DNA of 63,554 bases from an uncultured Bacteroidaceae bacterium (lineage in GTDB: Bacteria > Bacteroidota > Bacteroidia > Bacteroidales > Bacteroidaceae). The stretch covers positions 1 through 63,554 of the forward strand of contig CAJOLC010000008.1 of the NCBI GenBank assembly GCA_905235305.1. Reading direction: 5' to 3'. Each line of letters opens with the position of its first letter. The first letter of the stretch is position 1. The position numbers were made by a program, and so were the translations under genes. This document shows positions 7,875 through 17,864 of the stretch, piece by piece. Below the pieces are notes generated by a model. It was not told where the DNA came from and did no database searches. It saw nothing but the letters and a program-made list of their open reading frames with translations.

Positions 7875-8030
7875 TTACTGTTCTTCCCAGATATCCCAAG
7901 AATTATCTTCCCTGGTGAGAGCGTTAGCGCCGTCCACCGTATTATTGCTGATAGGCAAGCTCTCGGCAAGCATCTGAGCGGCCTGAGCCGTTTCCTCCTG
8001 CATAGCAGGAACCAAATAAATCTTTTTCAT
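7875..8030 (-). CDS. 51-residue peptide gene of a Prevotella-like small-protein type
   Basis: A 51-codon open frame begins MKKIYLVPAMQEETAQ and ends with ALTREDNSWDIWEEQ. Its pattern (MKK plus aromatic/Pro start, a middle with Met/Leu/Ser, and an acidic tail with two Trp) resembles short peptides I associate with Prevotella-type genomes; I know no assigned function for them. It lies 39 bases after the stop of the 841-residue exported protein, on the same strand, so it is probably co-transcribed. There is no signal peptide. A precursor peptide is one possibility, but no modification enzyme is visible nearby. Confidence 0.6.
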   Translation of the reverse strand: MKKIYLVPAMQEETAQAAQMLAESLPISNNTVDGANALTREDNSWDIWEEQ

Positions 8031-8069
8031 TGTCTTCTCGAATTAATGATTATGTTCGGGGGAGTCTGT

Positions 8070-10595
8070 TTAGTAGAGCACCTTTTTGCCACCCATGATG
8101 TTGACGCCCTTCTGTGCCTTCTGTAGGCGCTGGCCAGCTAGGTTATAGATAGCTCCGTCTGTCGTCTGCCGGCCGTTTTCTACCCGCTGAATAGCAGTTG
8201 CGTCACCACCATAGTTGAAGGTGAAGCCCTTGACTTCGCTGCCGCCCTCGTTTACAATGTAAGCCTTGCCCGCAGGGATGCTTGTGCCGTCAGCAACCTT
8301 ATAGAAGCCGACTACGCCGTCCAACTTGGCGAGGGCATATTCCTTACCAGTAGAAGCCAGAGGCGCTGCAGTGCCAAGCAGGTCGTTCGTGCCAGTGATG
8401 GCAGGAGCAGAAGCGGCAGGGGTGAAGCTGTAGTAGCTCTCGTCACCCTTTAGGATAACAGCTATCTCAGCGGGAATGGTGTTGCCTTGTTCTGTGAGGG
8501 TAAGGTATGCACCATTCTTCTTGCCTGTATAGACAGTCACGTTGCTGGAAAGTGTGCCGGCCGTCTCATTGTTGTAGAGCGTAGCATAGCCAGCCTCGTC
8601 CATAGCAAAGACAACGCCATGCGTGTCGTCGAGTTCGGGATAAGTGTCCTCGCCAATGGTCTGGAAGAAGGCATCGCCCAGCTTGTAGGCAATCTCGCCC
8701 GTGGCTGCCTGCTCTGCCGTCACGCCTTCGTAGCAGTTTGTCTTGTCGCCGCCCATAGGATAAGACAGGGACATCAGCGGGAGCGTGGTGTAGCAGTTGA
8801 TGAAGTGTCCACCAGCCGTCTCGCCTGCCATGGCATCCTTCTGGGCGTGCGTGGTCACGAACTCAAAGGTGCCGCGTGCATAGCAGTTCTGCATGATGGC
8901 ATTGTCGTGATGCTCGCCTGCAATGGCACCGCAGCGCAGGTTGGCTGTGCTCTCGATGTGACCGTTCACGAGGCCAAGGTTGTAAATCTTGCCGCCACGG
9001 GTACGGGAGAAGAGGCCGCCTTCGCATTCGGTCTTGACGTAGAGGTTGCTGATGACATGGTTGTTGCCGTAGAAGGTTCCCATGAAGGGCTTCTGCCAAG
9101 TAGCATCGTTGTTCAGACCGATGGGCTGGAAGAGTTCGCTGTACTCCATGTCGATGTCGGCCGTCAGAGAGCCGTTGGCACTCTGCTCGCCTCCGTTGAC
9201 AATCTGCGAGAAGCGGATGAGCTGGCCGAGGTTGCTGATGGTGTAAGCGCTGAGCTCTGCGTCATAACCAGGCTCTTCATATGCACCGCAATAAGTGCAG
9301 ATGCCGTTCTCATAGTTGTGGATGCATATCTCGCCGTCGGCCTGGATGAGACGCACCTTGGCACTCTTGTCCACTGTGCCGTCGCATTCAATATGCAGCA
9401 TGTAGTTGCCTTCCACATCTTCCACGCTGGCGTATGTGGCATTCTTGCCTGTAATCTCAAAGTAGTGTGCAAAGCCGTTCTCGAAGGTCTCGTTCAACGT
9501 AACGGTTGCATTGTTATCCTTGTCGTACTCCGTCACCTTCACGTTGTCGACATATACATTGTGCCAAACGCCATTGCCAGCATCGACGCGAATGCCCACC
9601 TTGCCTGGGTTGAGCAGGTCGAGGTCGGTCATGTCACACTGCACGAAGGTGTCCACCAGCGTGCCGTCGATGTAGGTGTAGACCACGTTGCCCTTCACCT
9701 CAATCATTACATGGTGCTGTACGTCATAGAAGTCGATAGCATCGATGCCGGGGAAGTCCGGGCCTTTTGCATGTGCCTTCCATGACTCATTGCCATAGTC
9801 GAGGTGATAGTAGTTGCAGACGATAGAGCTTGCGCCGTCGCTATAGCCCGGAGATATTTGCCACATGTAGTTGCTGCCGCCATTGCTCTCGTCGAGGCCG
9901 AAGACAATGGAGGCAAAGCCGTTTACGAAGGTCATGTCAGCCTCTACGGTGTAGTGCATGTCGACGGCATCCTGGAACATATTTGTGGGACGGTAGCGAC
10001 GCTCCGAGAGATCACGCCCTTCGGCTGTCAAGGCTCCGTCGGCAATGATTGGGTCGTTCTGCCAAGAGACGGGAGCATCGAAGTCGTCGAAGTAGAGGAC
10101 ATTGTCGCTCTGGTCTGTAATCTTCACATAGTCGTAGGAAGCCGACTCATTGACGCTGCCGTCGTGGTCCTGACGGAAGCCTATCATGCCGAAGCGGAAG
10201 TCTCCGTCGCGAGAGTCAATGAGCACATCGACATCATCGTCGGCACGGCGGAGGTAAGTCTCTGCATGAGTGCCGTTAGTCACCTCAATCGTCGTCACGA
10301 ACCAGTCTGTTGTGTTCAGCACGACATCGCCTGTGCTCTTCTCCTCGAGCAAGGCTCCCGGGTTCCAATGATGCGGGCGGAAGAGCGACTTCGTGCCGTC
10401 GACGCCCACATTGAACTGCCACATGTAGAAGTTGCCGTTGTAGCCATTGTAGTTGGCGAAGATGATACCGGCTCCGACGGCATTAATCTTGAACTTCGTC
10501 TCGATGGTGTAGTTATCAGTAATCCTGTAACTCCACGCCTGGATGCCCATGGCCATGACTGCCAGAAGCATCACCAAAAGTCTCTTGATTCTCAT
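8070..10595 (-). CDS. secreted multidomain protein with two laminin-G-like modules and GLUG repeats
   Basis: Exported protein of 841 aa with a signal peptide (about 1-22). Two beta-sandwich modules follow. Module 1 (about 23-180) carries YMWQFN, FRPHHW and DFRFGMIGFRQDHD; module 2 (about 205-360) carries NYMWQIS and YTYIDGTLVD. The same phrases recur in the two genes upstream, which encode enzymes. Residues 430-440 (HNYENGICTYCGAYE) look like a small zinc-ribbon-type motif. Residues 480-605 hold GLUG-type turns (GGLFSRTRGGKIYNLGL, AGEHHDNAIMQNCYARG). The C-terminus ends in the short tail YNLAGQRLQKAQKG...GGKKVLY shared with other exported proteins here. No catalytic domain is recognised, so a glycan-binding surface role is inferred. 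Last of three leftward genes. Confidence 0.75.
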   Translation of the reverse strand: MRIKRLLVMLLAVMAMGIQAWSYRITDNYTIETKFKINAVGAGIIFANYNGYNGNFYMWQFNVGVDGTKSLFRPHHWNPGALLEEKSTGDVVLNTTDWFVTTIEVTNGTHAETYLRRADDDVDVLIDSRDGDFRFGMIGFRQDHDGSVNESASYDYVKITDQSDNVLYFDDFDAPVSWQNDPIIADGALTAEGRDLSERRYRPTNMFQDAVDMHYTVEADMTFVNGFASIVFGLDESNGGSNYMWQISPGYSDGASSIVCNYYHLDYGNESWKAHAKGPDFPGIDAIDFYDVQHHVMIEVKGNVVYTYIDGTLVDTFVQCDMTDLDLLNPGKVGIRVDAGNGVWHNVYVDNVKVTEYDKDNNATVTLNETFENGFAHYFEITGKNATYASVEDVEGNYMLHIECDGTVDKSAKVRLIQADGEICIHNYENGICTYCGAYEEPGYDAELSAYTISNLGQLIRFSQIVNGGEQSANGSLTADIDMEYSELFQPIGLNNDATWQKPFMGTFYGNNHVISNLYVKTECEGGLFSRTRGGKIYNLGLVNGHIESTANLRCGAIAGEHHDNAIMQNCYARGTFEFVTTHAQKDAMAGETAGGHFINCYTTLPLMSLSYPMGGDKTNCYEGVTAEQAATGEIAYKLGDAFFQTIGEDTYPELDDTHGVVFAMDEAGYATLYNNETAGTLSSNVTVYTGKKNGAYLTLTEQGNTIPAEIAVILKGDESYYSFTPAASAPAITGTNDLLGTAAPLASTGKEYALAKLDGVVGFYKVADGTSIPAGKAYIVNEGGSEVKGFTFNYGGDATAIQRVENGRQTTDGAIYNLAGQRLQKAQKGVNIMGGKKVLY

Positions 10596-10675
10596 TGTTG
10601 TTGGATTGTTTAAAGTAAATACTTGGTTAATATATAGTAGTCTTCTTGTTTTAGTGCCGCATTTTTGGGGGGACC

Positions 10676-13594
10676 TCAGTTCATCACCAACTTCCTTCCG
10701 CCGGCGATGACAATGCCCCTTGGATGTCTGCCATTCGCTCTTCTGCCATTTACTTTTTGGCCGCTGAGGTTATAGACGGTCTCCGCTTTTGACTTTTCCG
10801 TTTTCACATCACTGATGCCGTCGGGCGTCTCTTGAAGCCAGGCAAGGATGTCGCGCGACATCTGCCCGGCGACCTTCAACCTGCCAGACACTATGCTGCC
10901 ATCAGAGAAGGGATTGGAGGCAGAGAAGTCTTCTGCAAAGACCACGCTGCCCGACTTCAGCCTGATGCTGATGTCATCGTACCAAGCAATCTCTGTCTTG
11001 CCATAAGCATCGTCGTGAGCCTGTCGGAACCCTATCCTGCCGAAGGCAAAGCTGCCGCTACGTTCGTCGACAAGGATATCGTCGATATACGTCTTGGCAT
11101 AAGCCTCATCCTCTATCTCTATTTTAATCTTGAAAGGATGGCCGGCTTGGATATTGACTCCACTTGGCAGATCTATCTCGCCCAAAAGGGAGACGCTGCC
11201 GCCCAGCCAGCGATGAGGACGCAGGCGAAGATGCTGCGGGTCGGAGGCATTGAACTGCCACATGTAGTAGCTTCCACCATCGGTGATGGAGAAGCAAAGG
11301 CCAGCCGACAGCTGCTCTATCTCTGCCTGCATCTCTATTGTATATGAGAGTTTCTCGTCTGCCGGGTCGATAGGTGAACCATTCTGAAGCAACAGGGCCT
11401 CGTCGACAAGGAACATCGACTGGCTGGGACGCAACGTAAGGGAGAAGGCCCCCTCCCCTTTCTCACTCTGGGGGAGTGCTGTCGTCTTGCCCGTATGTGG
11501 GTCGAGCAGGGTGAGTTTAGTGGCAGATGTCTTAAGCCGGATTGTGTTTGTAGCAGAAGAGGCATCGATGTTGCCAAAGTACCAGACATCATGCCCGTCT
11601 ATTACCTTATGTATATAGTTAAAGGGATGTGTGCCTTCCGAGAAGCGGACATCGCGCTCGGGCAAGCATTCGTCCATCACTTCTGCCAGAGAGCTTGCTG
11701 ATGGTGAAGATATGAAGTAAGCCTTGTTCTCTTCCGAGGCAAGCATCCGGGCTACGATGCCTTGCACTTCTTCGTCGCCCTCCGCACCATCGGCTGCCTG
11801 CTGAGGACATTGGGTAGTGAAGATGACCTTGACGCCTTGCTGCCAAGCCTCTTCTATCTTGCGCATATTATTCAGCGAGATAACCTTGACGCCCGGAAGT
11901 ATTATGAGGCGGAAGTGCTCGTGGTTGATGGCATTGTTCATATTCAGCAAGCCATCGGAAACATCGCATCGGTCGTCGAGAACCTCGGGATGAAGGTAGG
12001 TGAAGTCGATGCCAAGGTCGTCGGTCAAGTAGTGCGACACTTGCGGATAGTCCGTCCCCGGCACATCAACACCGCCTTCATAGTAACCCTTCGGACCATC
12101 AAGGTAATGGCCGGCATATAGCGTCTGTATGGGATAGAGCACTGCCACGTCTGCCACATGACGTCCCTCGCGAGCCAAGACATAGTTCAAGCGCGAGAGG
12201 AAGGCATTGAACCGAGGCAGCTCTACATTGTAGAGCGGGTTGCGCCACGAGAGTTCGGGCAGGAAGGTAACGTCGCCATCATTGTACCAGACGGCATGAG
12301 GAATGAGGTGGTTGATGCCCTTCGTGTATTGCTCGATGGCTATTTGGTAGAGCGTCTCCACCGAGATGTTGCCCATAGCGCCATACGTCTCGGACATGAC
12401 GAAGGTCTTATCCCAGTTGTTGGCCGACGAGGATACTACTTTGTAGAAATCCTCGGTCGGGCGCCCACCTCCTATCTTGTCTATGCCTGGCATCGTCAGG
12501 TGTTTCCCGACGAGCATCAAGTCACCCGACACGCTGGTTGGGTTTACGATTTCTTCCTGATCCTGATGGCCTGTGGCAAGGATGCCATGAGCCGACGCCC
12601 AGTCGCTGATTGTCTTCATAAAGCCCTCGCTATAGAGCGTGGAGTGCAGGCCGAAGAGGAGGTTCCTGGCATAGGCAGTCTCGGGTCCTATATCGTACCA
12701 TAGTGCTGGATAGAGTGCCTCGGGCGAGAAGCCGTAACGCGCCTCGAACTGTTCGTTGAAGTCGCCGGTCCACATTCGCCCCTGTGCTCTGTACATCGTG
12801 GGTTCATCGAAGAAGGTGGAGACGATGGTACTGCCGAAGTCGTCTGCAAAGTGCTGGTAGTAAGCCTCATGCGTATCTTGGATGAAGAGGCTGACTGCTT
12901 CCGGGGAAAGGTAGTCCACGTTCGGGTCGCCGTCCTTGACGCATTGGCACACCATGACGCGCCATCCCGATTGATTGGGAGCAGTCCAGGTCACCTGTCC
13001 CGTCTCCTTGTCATAGTTGTCGCGGAGGGGTACTATCTCCTTGGTGTTGGTGTTCCAGGCCACAATCGACATGAGTTTCCCTTGCAGGCTTAACTGGCGG
13101 TTGAAGGTCGCACCACTGCTCACACGGTATTCTATCTTGTCGAGGCGCTTGATGGTTTGCTCAGGATGATTGTTCATAAAGGTCGTCACGCCCGAACCGT
13201 TAATGGCGCCCATGCTTCCGCTTGGGAAACCGTTCTCGTCGTAGATGGACATGTGAGCCCCCAAGGAGCGTGCCTTGCCGACAGCTTCTCCATAGAGCTG
13301 GAAGTAGTCATCAGAGAGGTAGCTCGGGCGGAAACCCGTTCCGAAAGGCAAGATAGCACAGCCGCCGTAGCCGTCGCTCTCTACCATACGGCCTATCTGT
13401 TCCAGGAGAGTCTGCCCTGACACCTGCGTGTTGTTCCAGAACCACAGGGGTATGGGGCGCCACGACATAGAGGGCTTGGCGAACTCCTTCGTCTCGAGCA
13501 GAGGCACCTCCTCGCTTCTGGTTTGGCAGCTTACGCACCACAGGCAGCACAGAAGTACTATGGCACGCACAAGGCTTCTATCTTTGGTTTTCAT
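10676..13594 (-). CDS. GH106-like glycoside hydrolase with C-terminal laminin-G-like module
   Basis: Exported hydrolase of 972 aa. The N-terminus has a signal ending in Cys (LCCLWCVSC), so it may be a lipoprotein. Residues about 45-130 (RPIPLWFWNN, GYGGCAILPFGTGFRPSYLS, MSIYDENGFPSG) have the start typical of GH106-related alpha-L-rhamnosidase-type enzymes of Bacteroidetes. Candidate acidic residues occur in FFDEPTMY and MSETYGAMG. Residues about 750-895 are a laminin-G-like module (YYMWQFN, LRPHRW, FAFGRIGFRQAHD), the same one found in both neighbours. The tail ends VYNLSGQKV...GGRKLVMN. The start at 13594 is preferred over 13609 because it gives a normal signal peptide. Rhamnose-containing polysaccharide is the likely substrate, by context with GH78. 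Confidence 0.75.
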   Translation of the reverse strand: MKTKDRSLVRAIVLLCCLWCVSCQTRSEEVPLLETKEFAKPSMSWRPIPLWFWNNTQVSGQTLLEQIGRMVESDGYGGCAILPFGTGFRPSYLSDDYFQLYGEAVGKARSLGAHMSIYDENGFPSGSMGAINGSGVTTFMNNHPEQTIKRLDKIEYRVSSGATFNRQLSLQGKLMSIVAWNTNTKEIVPLRDNYDKETGQVTWTAPNQSGWRVMVCQCVKDGDPNVDYLSPEAVSLFIQDTHEAYYQHFADDFGSTIVSTFFDEPTMYRAQGRMWTGDFNEQFEARYGFSPEALYPALWYDIGPETAYARNLLFGLHSTLYSEGFMKTISDWASAHGILATGHQDQEEIVNPTSVSGDLMLVGKHLTMPGIDKIGGGRPTEDFYKVVSSSANNWDKTFVMSETYGAMGNISVETLYQIAIEQYTKGINHLIPHAVWYNDGDVTFLPELSWRNPLYNVELPRFNAFLSRLNYVLAREGRHVADVAVLYPIQTLYAGHYLDGPKGYYEGGVDVPGTDYPQVSHYLTDDLGIDFTYLHPEVLDDRCDVSDGLLNMNNAINHEHFRLIILPGVKVISLNNMRKIEEAWQQGVKVIFTTQCPQQAADGAEGDEEVQGIVARMLASEENKAYFISSPSASSLAEVMDECLPERDVRFSEGTHPFNYIHKVIDGHDVWYFGNIDASSATNTIRLKTSATKLTLLDPHTGKTTALPQSEKGEGAFSLTLRPSQSMFLVDEALLLQNGSPIDPADEKLSYTIEMQAEIEQLSAGLCFSITDGGSYYMWQFNASDPQHLRLRPHRWLGGSVSLLGEIDLPSGVNIQAGHPFKIKIEIEDEAYAKTYIDDILVDERSGSFAFGRIGFRQAHDDAYGKTEIAWYDDISIRLKSGSVVFAEDFSASNPFSDGSIVSGRLKVAGQMSRDILAWLQETPDGISDVKTEKSKAETVYNLSGQKVNGRRANGRHPRGIVIAGGRKLVMN

Positions 13595-13636
13595 CTTCTG
13601 GTATATCACTGTTTCAACCCATTATGAGTCCTGATT

Positions 13637-13724
13637 CCATGAATACTATTGCTTGGGGCAATGAATACTAATACTTTGGCTCAAGAATACTATTACTTTG
13701 GTCCATGAATACTAATACCTCTAA
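13637..13724. repeat. 22-bp tandem array A (4 units)
   Basis: Four units of exactly 22 bases share GAATACTAATACTTTGG-like sequence: 13637-13658, 13659-13680, 13681-13702, 13703-13724. The array fills most of the gap between the GH78 and GH106-like genes. The same variable half (AATACTAATAC) occurs in array B at 47344-47453. There are no spacers, so it is not a CRISPR array. Confidence 0.85.
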
Positions 13725-13748
13725 TTATGCCCCCTGCGGCTGGCTTAA

Positions 13749-16700
13749 TCACTTAACCAAAACCTTCTTCCCGTCCGTGATGACAATGCCCCGGGCAGAG
13801 GATTCATCAGGCAAGCGCATCCCGTTCAGGCTGTAGTATTCATTCTTTTTTTTATTGGTAACCGTATTCTCGCCTACATTCTGTATGCCGTCGGGGACCC
13901 TTGTGCTGACGGAGAAGAGGTATGAGCCGGAGCCGAGCTCGTAGATGGCATAGCCGTCGGCTGTCTCGATGTAGGTGACGCCCTCGGCCTCCTCTGCCAC
14001 TTCGCCGCTCTCGTAGACATAGAGGCCCTCGGCTATAGGCAGGCGCAAAGTTGCCGTCGTGTTGGCAGGAACGCTGACGCTATAGGTCATCTCCTTCGAG
14101 CCTTCACATTGCCACTCTGCCTTTATCTGGCCATAATCGGAAGCGAAGTCGGCATCGACCGACGTGATGCGCTTCTGGTTATAACGCAACGTGGCACGGG
14201 TGTCGGGATAGGGTTGCAGCACGAAGTGCTTGAATCCAGGCTGAGCCTCGTCGGGAACGATACCAGCCATATGGCGGAACATCCACTCGGCTATGATGCC
14301 GTAAGCATAGTGATTGAAGGAGTTCATGCTGACAGGGCCGTAGCCGCTGGCAACGGTATAGGAGTTCCAACGCTCCCAGATAGTGGTCGCGCCCTGGTCG
14401 ACACTATAGAGCCAGGAAGGATCGTTGCGTTGCAGGAGCAGTGTATAGGCATCGTCGATGAATCCGTTCTCGGTGAGCGTCTGGTTCAAGATGGCTGTGC
14501 CGAGGAAGCCAGTGTTGAGCTTGAAGGCATTGTTCTGGATGGCGCGGTGCAGATAGGTACGGGTGCGGGTGATGGACTGCTCGTCGGGCAGCAGGTTATA
14601 GCGGAGCGCCATGAGATAGCCGCACTGGGTGCCCTGCGTAGGCACTTTGGAATTGTTCAGGTAACGCCCTTGCCATTCTGTCCTGATGTTCTGGAAGAGC
14701 TCTTCGTACTGCTCTGCCTTCTGGCTGTAAAGGTCGCCCTCCTGCTCGGAAAGGGCACGGCAGGTGCGGGCCATGAGGTCGGCTGTGTAGGCATAGTAGC
14801 TTACACTGATGTAGCGTCCGTCGGTCGTGACGTAAGCCACCCAGTCGCCGTGGATGGGGTCGGAGCCATTGTACTGGTAGCCACCGCCAGCCTTGGTGGT
14901 GAGGAACTGCATGTAGCGCTCGTTGGCCTCGAAGTTGTCGCGCAGGATATCCTTGTCGCCGGTCATCACATATACGTTCCATGGCACGATGATGCCAGCC
15001 TCGGACCATCCCGTTGAAGCGTATTCCACGCCCCAATGGTAGGGAGCTATGACGGGATAGGCGCCGTCAGAGCGCTGGGCGTCGCGCATGTCGCGCATCC
15101 ATTTCTTGTAGAAGTTGCGGGTATCACCGTTGAAGAGGCCTGCCATGGAGAACACTTGCGTGTCGGCCGTCCAGCCCATGCGCTCGTCGCGCTGCGGGCA
15201 GTCGGTGGGCACGCTGACGAAGTTAGAGCGCTGTCCCCACATGACGTTGCTGTAGAGCTTATTGACATCCTCGTGGCTGGTACGGAAGGATGAGTTCTCG
15301 TCGACGGCACTTGTCACGGTCTCGCCGATGACATTGGTCAGCTCCACATCTGCCGAGGATGTCACCTCAATATAGCGGAAGCCATAGTAAGTAGTTGTGG
15401 GATGGAAGTTCTCGCCCTCCTCTGCACCTTTCAAGGTATAGTAGAGCGTTGCCTCTGCCGAACGAAGGTTCTCGGTATAGACAGAGCCTGCAGGACCATC
15501 ATCGCCCCTGTTGCGGTCGCCTGTCGTATTGGGCATCTCGCCGAAGCGGAAGCGAAGCTTTGTGCCACTCACGCCTTTAGCAGTGAAGTTAACCCATCCG
15601 GAAGCGTTCTGGCCAAGGTCGATAACGGCCGTCTGGCCTGCCGAGAGGTTGAAACTGTTCTGGCCTGTTATCTCCTCTACGACATTTATCGCACCGTATG
15701 TCTTGCCGTTGGGCTTCGTGCCTTCATAGATTTGTATGGTCTGCGGATAGCGGCGCAATGCCTCGACAGCCTGAATAGCAGGCCCCTCGAAGGCCAGTAT
15801 CTCACCCTTGAAATCGTTCGACTCGGCAGTGGCAAACCAATCGCTGTCGTCGTAATCGGGTGTGAACTGCCCGTTTTCGAGACGAGCGTCGTAGGTCTCG
15901 CCGTTATAGATGTCGCCCTTGCGGAGCGGACCGTTGGTATTGCTGCGCCAAGTGAGGTCGGTGGGAACAGTCATCGTGGAGCCATCCTCAAGTTCAACCT
16001 TCAGCAGGGCGCGGAAAGCATTAGGCTTATTGCCGTACATGCCGTGCACGATGCCGCCGTTCCACCAGCCGCTGGACACTTCTGCGCCTATGGCATTCTT
16101 GCCTTCGCGCAGCAGGGCCGTAACGTCGTGCGTGGTGTAGAAGACGGTCTTCTTCATCTCGGTTGCACCCGGCTTTAGCTCGTCGTAGAAGGTATTGCCG
16201 TCGTCGTCGGTCTGTCCTACACGTTCGCCATTGATGAAGACATTATAGACACCAAGTCCTGTTGCATAGAGGCGAGCCCTGCGGACTGCGGAGCCAAGCT
16301 CAAAGGTCTTGCGGAAGATGGGCATGCCTGCGGTGATGCTGCCATCCTGCTGCATGAGGCGTTTGGCAGCACCGACGGCTGCTTCCATATAGCACTGACG
16401 GCTGCCACCGAAATCGCGGATGTCGGTAGCATTGAAGGCATTGCCTGCGCCTTCGAAGTCTTCGCTGAAGGTCACTGTCCCGTTGCCTTCCTCATCATAA
16501 ACAATTTGCTTGATATTGTCGAAATATGCCTTCTCGCGCTCGTTGCCGGTAGCGCTGACGCGTACGCCAAGGTCGCCGACAGCCAGCACGCCTTGGGTGT
16601 CCTGATAGGTATCGACTAATACATCATCTATATATGTACGCACGTAAGGCGTCTCGCACTCCAGCACGATATGATGTTGCTTGCCGATGAGGTCGGCTTT

Positions 16701-17864
16701 GCTGAATGCCGTGATGGGCGTATCGTTATAAGTCAGGTTGCCGTTCAGATATACATGGCGACGGACAATGGGCTGTGCGACATCGAAAGTATTGATGGCC
16801 CACATCATGTAGGTGTCGCCGGAAGTAGCACTGAAGCAGATGCTGGCATTGTCCTGTACAAGGGTGAAATCGTACTCTACATCAAACCGGACTGGCTTTG
16901 CCACCTTCTGCTGCCAGACATATTTGCCGGGGCCGGTCACGTAGTACTGTCCGCCTTCGAGCGTCCCACCCGAGAACATGCAGGAAGTGCCGTCGAAGTT
17001 CTCCTCGTAGAGCACCTTGCCGCCCGACGTCACCTTGAAGTCGTCGAAGTAGGCCTGCTCTGGCTGGTTGCCATTGTCGTAGTCTTCGCGGAAGCCAAAG
17101 TCGCCATAAGCGAAGTCGCCCGTACGGGTATCGATAAGCTTATCGTCGATATAAGTTTTTGCCACGTTGGCATTCGTCACGACAACCTTCAAGGTATGCT
17201 GCTCGCCGTTCCTGATGCTGACGCCAGAGATGGCTGCTTCGGAGAGGAGAGACGGGTTGCCTCCGCTCCAGCGATGAGGACGGAAGCGGACGCTGCCGTT
17301 GGTGTTCACCTGCCACATATAGTAGTTGCTGTGGTCGGAAGCGGCAAAGATGAGTCCGGCGGCAAGAGCCTTGACATTGAACTTCACCTCTACCTCATAA
17401 TCCGTGACGGGACCTTCTGCCTCCGAACCCTGTTCGTTAGTGCTGGCCTTAATCCAATGTGTGCCGCCCCATGCGTCTGCCGTCATCAAGCCAGTCTCGA
17501 AATAAGCCTTTTCGCTGCTGGTTGCCGTTCCGCCCTTATTGTCGGAAACGGTGACGCGCCAATAGTAGCGGGTCTCAGCAGCGGGGGTAAAGCCCTTGGC
17601 CTCGACGTATACGCTTTGGTCAGACTCTACAGTCCCCGACTCCCAGACGATACCTGCAAAGGCAGCGTCGCTGGCAATCTGCACATTATAACTTGTCTGC
17701 ATCACGCCCCTCAGCTCGCTTTGCAGCTGCCAGGAGAAGTGAATGGTGCTCTTGTCAATACCCACGGGATTGTGATAATCCTCCGTGCGTAGACCATTTA
17801 CATCAAGGGCAAAAGCCGCTGCCGCAAGGCTGCCCATCAGGAGAGATAGTATTAGTTTCTTCAT
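13749..17864 (-). CDS. GH78 alpha-L-rhamnosidase with two inserted laminin-G-like modules
   Basis: Exported enzyme of 1371 aa that would release alpha-L-rhamnose from plant or bacterial glycans. After a signal peptide (1-20) comes the GH78 N-terminal Fn3-like domain (about 21-135). Two modules are inserted next: 153-293 (YYMWQVN at 181-187, FRPHRW, DFAYGDFGFRED) and 315-470 (YMMWAIN, YIDDVLVD). The GH78 beta domain resumes at about 517 (FRKTFEL, ARLYATGLGVYNVFINGERV), followed by the (alpha/alpha)6 catalytic domain with DCPQRDERMGW (888-898) and TIWERWNSY (Glu1164). The tail ends YYSLNGMRL...DGKKVLVK. The enzyme is longer than usual GH78 proteins because of the modules. First of three leftward genes; the opposite-strand AraC gene is its likely regulator. 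Confidence 0.9.
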   Translation of the reverse strand: MKKLILSLLMGSLAAAAFALDVNGLRTEDYHNPVGIDKSTIHFSWQLQSELRGVMQTSYNVQIASDAAFAGIVWESGTVESDQSVYVEAKGFTPAAETRYYWRVTVSDNKGGTATSSEKAYFETGLMTADAWGGTHWIKASTNEQGSEAEGPVTDYEVEVKFNVKALAAGLIFAASDHSNYYMWQVNTNGSVRFRPHRWSGGNPSLLSEAAISGVSIRNGEQHTLKVVVTNANVAKTYIDDKLIDTRTGDFAYGDFGFREDYDNGNQPEQAYFDDFKVTSGGKVLYEENFDGTSCMFSGGTLEGGQYYVTGPGKYVWQQKVAKPVRFDVEYDFTLVQDNASICFSATSGDTYMMWAINTFDVAQPIVRRHVYLNGNLTYNDTPITAFSKADLIGKQHHIVLECETPYVRTYIDDVLVDTYQDTQGVLAVGDLGVRVSATGNEREKAYFDNIKQIVYDEEGNGTVTFSEDFEGAGNAFNATDIRDFGGSRQCYMEAAVGAAKRLMQQDGSITAGMPIFRKTFELGSAVRRARLYATGLGVYNVFINGERVGQTDDDGNTFYDELKPGATEMKKTVFYTTHDVTALLREGKNAIGAEVSSGWWNGGIVHGMYGNKPNAFRALLKVELEDGSTMTVPTDLTWRSNTNGPLRKGDIYNGETYDARLENGQFTPDYDDSDWFATAESNDFKGEILAFEGPAIQAVEALRRYPQTIQIYEGTKPNGKTYGAINVVEEITGQNSFNLSAGQTAVIDLGQNASGWVNFTAKGVSGTKLRFRFGEMPNTTGDRNRGDDGPAGSVYTENLRSAEATLYYTLKGAEEGENFHPTTTYYGFRYIEVTSSADVELTNVIGETVTSAVDENSSFRTSHEDVNKLYSNVMWGQRSNFVSVPTDCPQRDERMGWTADTQVFSMAGLFNGDTRNFYKKWMRDMRDAQRSDGAYPVIAPYHWGVEYASTGWSEAGIIVPWNVYVMTGDKDILRDNFEANERYMQFLTTKAGGGYQYNGSDPIHGDWVAYVTTDGRYISVSYYAYTADLMARTCRALSEQEGDLYSQKAEQYEELFQNIRTEWQGRYLNNSKVPTQGTQCGYLMALRYNLLPDEQSITRTRTYLHRAIQNNAFKLNTGFLGTAILNQTLTENGFIDDAYTLLLQRNDPSWLYSVDQGATTIWERWNSYTVASGYGPVSMNSFNHYAYGIIAEWMFRHMAGIVPDEAQPGFKHFVLQPYPDTRATLRYNQKRITSVDADFASDYGQIKAEWQCEGSKEMTYSVSVPANTTATLRLPIAEGLYVYESGEVAEEAEGVTYIETADGYAIYELGSGSYLFSVSTRVPDGIQNVGENTVTNKKKNEYYSLNGMRLPDESSARGIVITDGKKVLVK

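Noticed and set aside
8487..10613. Long open frames (432 and 269 codons) on the plus strand
   Set aside because: They are the antisense of the 841-residue exported protein; such long antisense frames are common in this GC-rich coding DNA.
16671..17792. 373-codon open frame opposite the GH78 gene
   Set aside because: Antisense of the laminin-G-like modules, with no family resemblance.
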